Position numbers and translations under genes: made by a program
Notes under the pieces: model-generated
Told to the model about the DNA's origin: nothing
What the model saw: the letters and a program-made list of their open reading frames with translations, nothing else
Database searches by the model: none
In this document: one piece after another, positions 7,242 to 9,937 of the stretch
How positions within the stretch are numbered: position 1 is the first letter of the stretch
Layout of the letters: each line of letters opens with the position of its first letter
DNA from: an uncultured Marinicella sp.
Lineage (GTDB): Bacteria; Pseudomonadota; Gammaproteobacteria; Xanthomonadales; Marinicellaceae
Direction: 5' to 3'
Assembly: GCA_938008005.1 (NCBI GenBank)
Contig: CALLLZ010000284.1
Coordinates: forward strand, 1 to 9,937
DNA length: 9,937 nucleotides

Positions 7242-7790
7242 TTAGAAACTATTATTCAAAGGTTTATTTCTAAAAACATTAGTTACATCAACAGAATTTG
7301 ATACTTCCTTAAATTTAAAATCATCAAACCAAACCTGGCCATCCCCAGCCAGCAGAACCCCATAATTTATACTTTCCGCTTCTTCTGAAACATCCAAAAC
7401 TATCGAATATTCTTTCCAATCTCTATCACCTTTTAGCGGTCTGTTCTCCATGTTATCAAAAGCAATTGTTTTCGAAAAATTGCCATCTATTCGTAACCAT
7501 GCCCCTGCCCAACCATCCACATCTTCACTTTTCATCAAGACAGTCATTTCTACCCTCTTGCCTAAATATTCCTTTGGAAAGAACTGCTGCATGACGGTGC
7601 CAAAACCTGATTCATCGGTCTTGTCATTCGATTTAATAAAAGCCACTGGAGGATTATCACCTTCATCCATCACCACACCTGCATCATAACCTGCTGGGTT
7701 ACTGCCTACTTTTATCCATCCTTCAGGTAAATCATCAGCAAAACCATTAAAAGCAAAAACTAAAAATAAAATAAATACAGCCGTCTTCAT
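7242..7790 (-). CDS. Secreted jelly-roll (carbohydrate-binding-like) protein, first gene of the sigma operon
   Basis: The 182-aa product has a signal peptide (residues 1-18, cleavage likely after NGFA) and one all-beta domain. Conserved blocks are GFGTVMQQF (62-70), WAGAWLRIDG (94-103), FDNMENRPLKG (111-121), DWKEYSIVLDV (124-134) and GVLLAGDGQVWFDDFKF (144-160). The same blocks occur in the N-terminal domain of the S41 peptidase at 3891-6116, so the two share a module. The domain resembles one found in many bacterial extracytoplasmic and regulatory proteins, but its ligand is unknown to me. I chose the ATG at 7788-7790. It gives a clean signal peptide, has GGGG 8 nt upstream, and an upstream in-frame ATG (7818-7820) would lie almost at the predicted transcription start. 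It is followed 2 nt later by the ECF sigma gene. A ligand-sensing or cargo role is inference. Confidence 0.75.
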   Translation of the reverse strand: MKTAVFILFLVFAFNGFADDLPEGWIKVGSNPAGYDAGVVMDEGDNPPVAFIKSNDKTDESGFGTVMQQFFPKEYLGKRVEMTVLMKSEDVDGWAGAWLRIDGNFSKTIAFDNMENRPLKGDRDWKEYSIVLDVSEEAESINYGVLLAGDGQVWFDDFKFKEVSNSVDVTNVFRNKPLNNSF

Positions 7791-7830
7791 ATTCAATACC
7801 CCATAATTCAATAAATACATTACCGCTCGG

Positions 7831-7836
7831 TATATA
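7831..7836 (-). promoter_or_regulatory. Candidate -10 box of the jelly-roll/sigma operon
   Basis: TATATA on the minus strand would start transcription near 7824, leaving a leader of about 35 nt before the ATG at 7790. The corresponding -35 region is only a T run (TTTTTT or TTTTTG), so it may need an activator or another sigma factor. Confidence 0.35.
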
Positions 7837-7841
7837 GAAAG

Positions 7842-7870
7842 TGTTATGAACTCAAAAAATGTTCATAACA
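7842..7870. promoter_or_regulatory. Perfect 10-bp inverted repeat upstream of the sigma operon
   Basis: TGTTATGAAC (7842-7851) and GTTCATAACA (7861-7870) are exact reverse complements around a 9-bp AT spacer. The repeat sits immediately upstream of the -10 candidate and covers the expected -35 region. That is the layout of an operator for a dimeric regulator. A hairpin role is less likely because it precedes the predicted transcript start. Confidence 0.5.
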
Positions 7871-8381
7871 ATATCTAACAGAATTCAAAATAATCATGAT
7901 CAATTCAGATTTTTTGGCGCCATTGTAGAACCCACTGTTCGCTCATAGCTTTTTAAACTGAGCTACTGACTGATACGATTTTCATCCTATATTACTGATA
8001 CACAAGCCGGCAGAACCTGTCATGCTTAAAGTACCTTAGAACAACCAAAATATTTAAAAGGCAAAATAAATAGATCAGTGTTTATTTTAAGTTTAACAAA
8101 CACTTTTATGATACAAATAAATTAAAGGTAGGAATATATCAACACCATATGACATCAATAATTAAGAAAACTGCAACGATTCCCCCATATAAAGGAGCTT
8201 ATAAAAAAACATTCTGGACTCGACTTCATTAAACTCAACATTAAATAGCTAACTTAAAATACTTTTAAGCATAGCAGACTGACACCATCTCCAGGTTAAG
8301 TTATCTAACCTATTCAGTTAAGTCCAGCAAATCTTTCACACTATATACACACACGTAAGCATACATTGCTAATCTTTTACA
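7871..8381. other. Long AT-rich intergenic region
   Basis: About 510 nt between the divergent sigma operon and the DUF6502-like gene hold no convincing gene on either strand. I see several short inverted repeats. 8077-8083 pairs with 8098-8104 and is followed by TTT on the plus strand. 8248-8275 has a 7-bp stem CTTAAAA/TTTTAAG with an outer GCTA/TAGC extension. 8293-8298 pairs with 8306-8311. A 27-codon reading frame (8149-8232, basic peptide) has no near ribosome site and is not called. No tRNA-like or riboswitch-like fold is recognisable. Confidence 0.5.
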
Positions 8382-8426
8382 TTGTCTGTTGTTCTTTTTT
8401 GAATTACAATACTCTGCAATTATTAT
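8382..8426 (+). promoter_or_regulatory. Two overlapping promoter candidates of the DUF6502-like gene
   Basis: TTGTCT (8382-8387) and TACAAT (8405-8410) are 17 nt apart. TTGAAT (8399-8404) and TATTAT (8421-8426) are 16 nt apart. Both give 5/6 matches at -10 and 4/6 at -35. Transcription would start near 8417 or 8433, after the upstream TTG at 8366, which supports ATG 8465 as the true start. Confidence 0.45.
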
Positions 8427-8433
8427 TGCAGAG
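8412..8433. promoter_or_regulatory. Perfect 9-bp palindrome at the DUF6502-like promoter
   Basis: CTCTGCAAT (8412-8420) and ATTGCAGAG (8425-8433) are exact reverse complements around TATT. The palindrome directly follows one -10 candidate and overlaps the other, 31 nt before the start codon. The right arm can instead pair with GCAAT at 8433-8437 (ATTGC-AGA-GCAAT), so the two folds exclude each other. An operator, possibly for the downstream helix-turn-helix protein itself, is the simplest reading. Confidence 0.5.
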
Positions 8434-8464
8434 CAATATTTTGGTTGGTGACGAATTTACAAGA

Positions 8465-9190
8465 ATGTTCAACGCAATTGGTAAAATCATATGTACCAAT
8501 TCCTTTGATCAGATCGAATTCACTAAATCAATGAGGTTCTATCTGGCACGTATCTCTAGAACACTCTATCCGAATAAATCAATTTCTCAACTGTCCCAAA
8601 TTACTGGTTTATCACGCCAGCAATTAAGTGACTCTTTAGATGACACGAAACCTAAAAGATCAATAAACAAATTATCTAAGCTATTGGCTCAACTGTGGCA
8701 TATGCGAGATAAAGCAGGTTTAGTTAAAAAGAAAGGTGATAATTCTTTTTACTCTGCAGCTGTTAGTGTTTTATCCTCTGCTTATTCGCCTGAAACAGCT
8801 GAAAAAAAATTAATCGATGCTGGAGCCATTGAAGAATATAACAGTCAACTATTCCTAATCAAGTCTATCGCATTGAATGTCAGTGAAAATGAAAGTTTTG
8901 CCAATGAACTTTCGTCAATTGCCATAGACAGGCTGGTTGATACCTTCATTGAAAATAAAAAACAAAGGAATAACAAATATCAAAACACAATATGGCATGA
9001 CGACATTCACCCAAAGATAGCTGCTGAACTGCATGAACAAATTTTCAAATACATGAAACACAATGTATTTGTGAAGCTACAGGAGATGTTTGATGATGCC
9101 GTAAAATCAAGTAAAAAAATAAGTACTGCAAAAAAAACATATCCTGTTTATGGTGTCTCGGTATTCGAGTTTTTAGAAAAATATAAATAG
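8465..9190 (+). CDS. DUF6502-like helix-turn-helix protein
   Basis: The 241-aa product is probably a DNA-binding protein of the DUF6502 type, whose role is not established. A helix-turn-helix-like segment lies at residues 39-58 (SISQLSQITGLSRQQLSDSL). It is followed by a helical block (LSKLLAQLWHMRDKAGLV, 70-87), a YSPETAEKKLIDAGAIE block (107-123), a conserved-looking HDDIHPKIAAELHE (178-191) and a C-terminal VYGVSVFEF (228-236). The order and spacing of these blocks match DUF6502 proteins as I remember them; only a profile search would confirm it. I chose ATG 8465. The frame opens at a TTG at 8366, but promoter candidates and a palindrome lie between, and the extra 33 residues look hydrophobic and unlike the family. 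Its Shine-Dalgarno is weak. The stop overlaps the ribosome site of the next gene, so the two form an operon. Confidence 0.7.
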   Translation: MFNAIGKIICTNSFDQIEFTKSMRFYLARISRTLYPNKSISQLSQITGLSRQQLSDSLDDTKPKRSINKLSKLLAQLWHMRDKAGLVKKKGDNSFYSAAVSVLSSAYSPETAEKKLIDAGAIEEYNSQLFLIKSIALNVSENESFANELSSIAIDRLVDTFIENKKQRNNKYQNTIWHDDIHPKIAAELHEQIFKYMKHNVFVKLQEMFDDAVKSSKKISTAKKTYPVYGVSVFEFLEKYK

Positions 9191-9192
9191 GT
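9189..9192 (+). promoter_or_regulatory. Ribosome binding site of the small secreted protein
   Basis: AGGT begins inside the TAG stop of the DUF6502-like gene and lies 8 nt before the ATG at 9201. It fixes the start and implies coupled translation of the two genes. Confidence 0.6.
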
Positions 9193-9200
9193 ATAAAAAA

Positions 9201-9437
9201 ATGAAGATCACAAAACTAATGTTGTTAATAGTATCCTCCTCTGCGCTTTGCGCTCAAGATGGAACTGGAAATAAGCCAGAATTTACTGGATTAACTGACT
9301 ATTGCATTACCAATGTAAGAGCCCATCACGACACAAAAAACGACAAAGAAAAAAATGACAGCAATCAATTAAGAACCTATGAGAAATACTTAGAATGTAT
9401 GTTTGTTATTAAAGCTCAAGACGGTACTGGCACTTAA
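9201..9437 (+). CDS. Small secreted protein with AQDGTG at both ends
   Basis: The 78-aa product begins with a signal peptide (residues 1-18, cleavage after A18 or A15). Cys17 does not sit in a proper lipobox, so a lipoprotein is less likely. The mature chain of about 60 residues starts at (A)QDGTGNKPEFTG and ends in KAQDGTGT, so the hexapeptide AQDGTG occurs at residues 18-23 and 72-77. The two DNA copies differ at three third-codon positions and at no others, which suggests the motif is kept at the protein level. Between them lies a polar, Lys/Asp/Asn-rich stretch with Cys35 and Cys66, which could form a disulfide. It is co-transcribed with the upstream DUF6502-like gene. I recall DUF6502 genes next to genes for secreted proteins with GGTG-like repeats, but the function is unknown. 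Confidence 0.7.
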   Translation: MKITKLMLLIVSSSALCAQDGTGNKPEFTGLTDYCITNVRAHHDTKNDKEKNDSNQLRTYEKYLECMFVIKAQDGTGT

Positions 9438-9445
9438 ACCCCATC

Positions 9446-9463
9446 CCTCGTCTCCGGACGAGG
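9446..9463 (+). terminator. Hairpin terminator with UCCG tetraloop
   Basis: CCTCGTC (9446-9452) and GACGAGG (9457-9463) form a perfect GC-rich 7-bp stem closed by a C(UCCG)G loop of the very stable UNCG class. It starts 8 nt past the stop of the small secreted protein. The T-rich tail (AACTTACTACTTTTC) is interrupted, so the hairpin may also protect the mRNA end. Confidence 0.65.
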
Positions 9464-9829
9464 AACTTACTACTTTTCAACACACCTTTTTAAGATATTC
9501 GAAATCTAAGTTTTAAACACAAGTTTCTGGAATTACTATCCTCCTTTTACATAAAAGTTTCTATCTCACTAATATTATCCACAAACTTTATTTCAGTTAA
9601 GCTTTTGTGCAAAATACATCGCCACTTTATTTTTAAAGCACCGCAAACCATTGTCTTTATCAGGCTATCTTAATGGCCATACAGTTCATAATCAGGTAAT
9701 CCATAGCGAAGTAAGTTCGTACATGGTTCGAAAAAATGAATAGCTTGTATATTTCAACTAGATTTAATCCCACAAACCTCACTACAAATGTGAAAAAGCA
9801 CATGATTTTTTTATCAATGAAAATATACA
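9464..9829. other. AT-rich intergenic region without a recognised gene
   Basis: I see no supported coding region, RNA gene or strong hairpin here on either strand. A 60-codon plus-strand frame beginning at 9736 has low-complexity AT-driven composition, no ribosome site and overlaps the promoter candidate that follows, so it is not called. Confidence 0.5.
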
Positions 9830-9859
9830 TTGACAGCTATCTATCATTTGCACTAAAGT
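9830..9859 (+). promoter_or_regulatory. Candidate promoter for a gene leaving the window
   Basis: A perfect TTGACA (9830-9835) is followed at 18 nt by TAAAGT (9854-9859, 4/6). Transcription would start about 20 nt before the ATG at 9888. Confidence 0.35.
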
Positions 9860-9887
9860 TTAATGTAATTATTTTTACAGACCTAAA

Positions 9888-9937
9888 ATGTTTCAACCAA
9901 AACCAGTATCAACATTAACTGACTTGTTAATCGGTAT
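9888..9937 (+). CDS. Possible start of a gene, cut by the window end
   Basis: An ATG at 9888 opens a frame that stays open to the last base (16 codons, MFQPKPVSTLTDLLIG). The peptide composition looks like protein rather than AT noise, and a promoter with a perfect -35 lies just upstream. There is no clear Shine-Dalgarno, and 16 residues are too few to name a family. Confidence 0.4.
   Translation, partial: MFQPKPVSTLTDLLIG

Noticed and set aside
8149..8232. 27-codon plus-strand frame encoding a basic peptide
   Set aside because: The nearest purine-rich stretch is too far from the ATG, no promoter was found, and frames of this length arise by chance in such sequence.
9736..9918. 60-codon plus-strand frame near the right end
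   Set aside because: There is no ribosome site, the composition is AT-driven, and it overlaps a better promoter and start candidate in another frame.

Overview
The window reads as bacterial chromosome of moderate to low GC with AT-rich intergenic stretches. The malate dehydrogenase is of the Xanthomonas/Burkholderia type. Together with an ALDH4A1-like PruA, a DUF6502-like regulator and an S41 peptidase with a jelly-roll front end, this suggests a free-living, probably marine gammaproteobacterium; Marinicella-like is a guess, not shown. No rRNA, tRNA, CRISPR array, insertion sequence or phage gene was seen.

Left part (1-3842), all minus strand: pruA (delta-1-pyrroline-5-carboxylate dehydrogenase), a four-helix small membrane protein of unknown function, and mdh (NAD malate dehydrogenase). 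pruA and mdh have their own promoter-like -10 boxes and intrinsic terminators, so they look like separate transcription units. They are ordinary central metabolism: proline to glutamate, and the TCA cycle.

Middle part (3813-7870), also minus strand, in order of transcription: a secreted jelly-roll protein (7790-7242), an ECF sigma factor starting 2 nt after it (7239-6613), a small single-pass membrane protein overlapping the sigma gene (6635-6309), then, after a 192-nt gap, a large secreted S41-family peptidase (6116-3891). The N-terminal domain of the peptidase is homologous to the stand-alone jelly-roll protein. This is the most interesting locus: it has the parts of an envelope-sensing sigma/anti-sigma switch, but the function is inferred. 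A perfect 10-bp inverted repeat lies just upstream of its promoter candidate.

Right part (about 7871-9937), plus strand: a long AT-rich intergenic region, then a two-gene unit. The first gene is a DUF6502-like helix-turn-helix protein whose promoter candidates abut or overlap a perfect 9-bp palindrome. The second is a tiny secreted protein carrying the same six-residue motif (AQDGTG) at both ends of its mature chain. The unit ends at a GC-rich hairpin with a UCCG tetraloop. The last 50 nt may be the start of another plus-strand gene that runs off the window.
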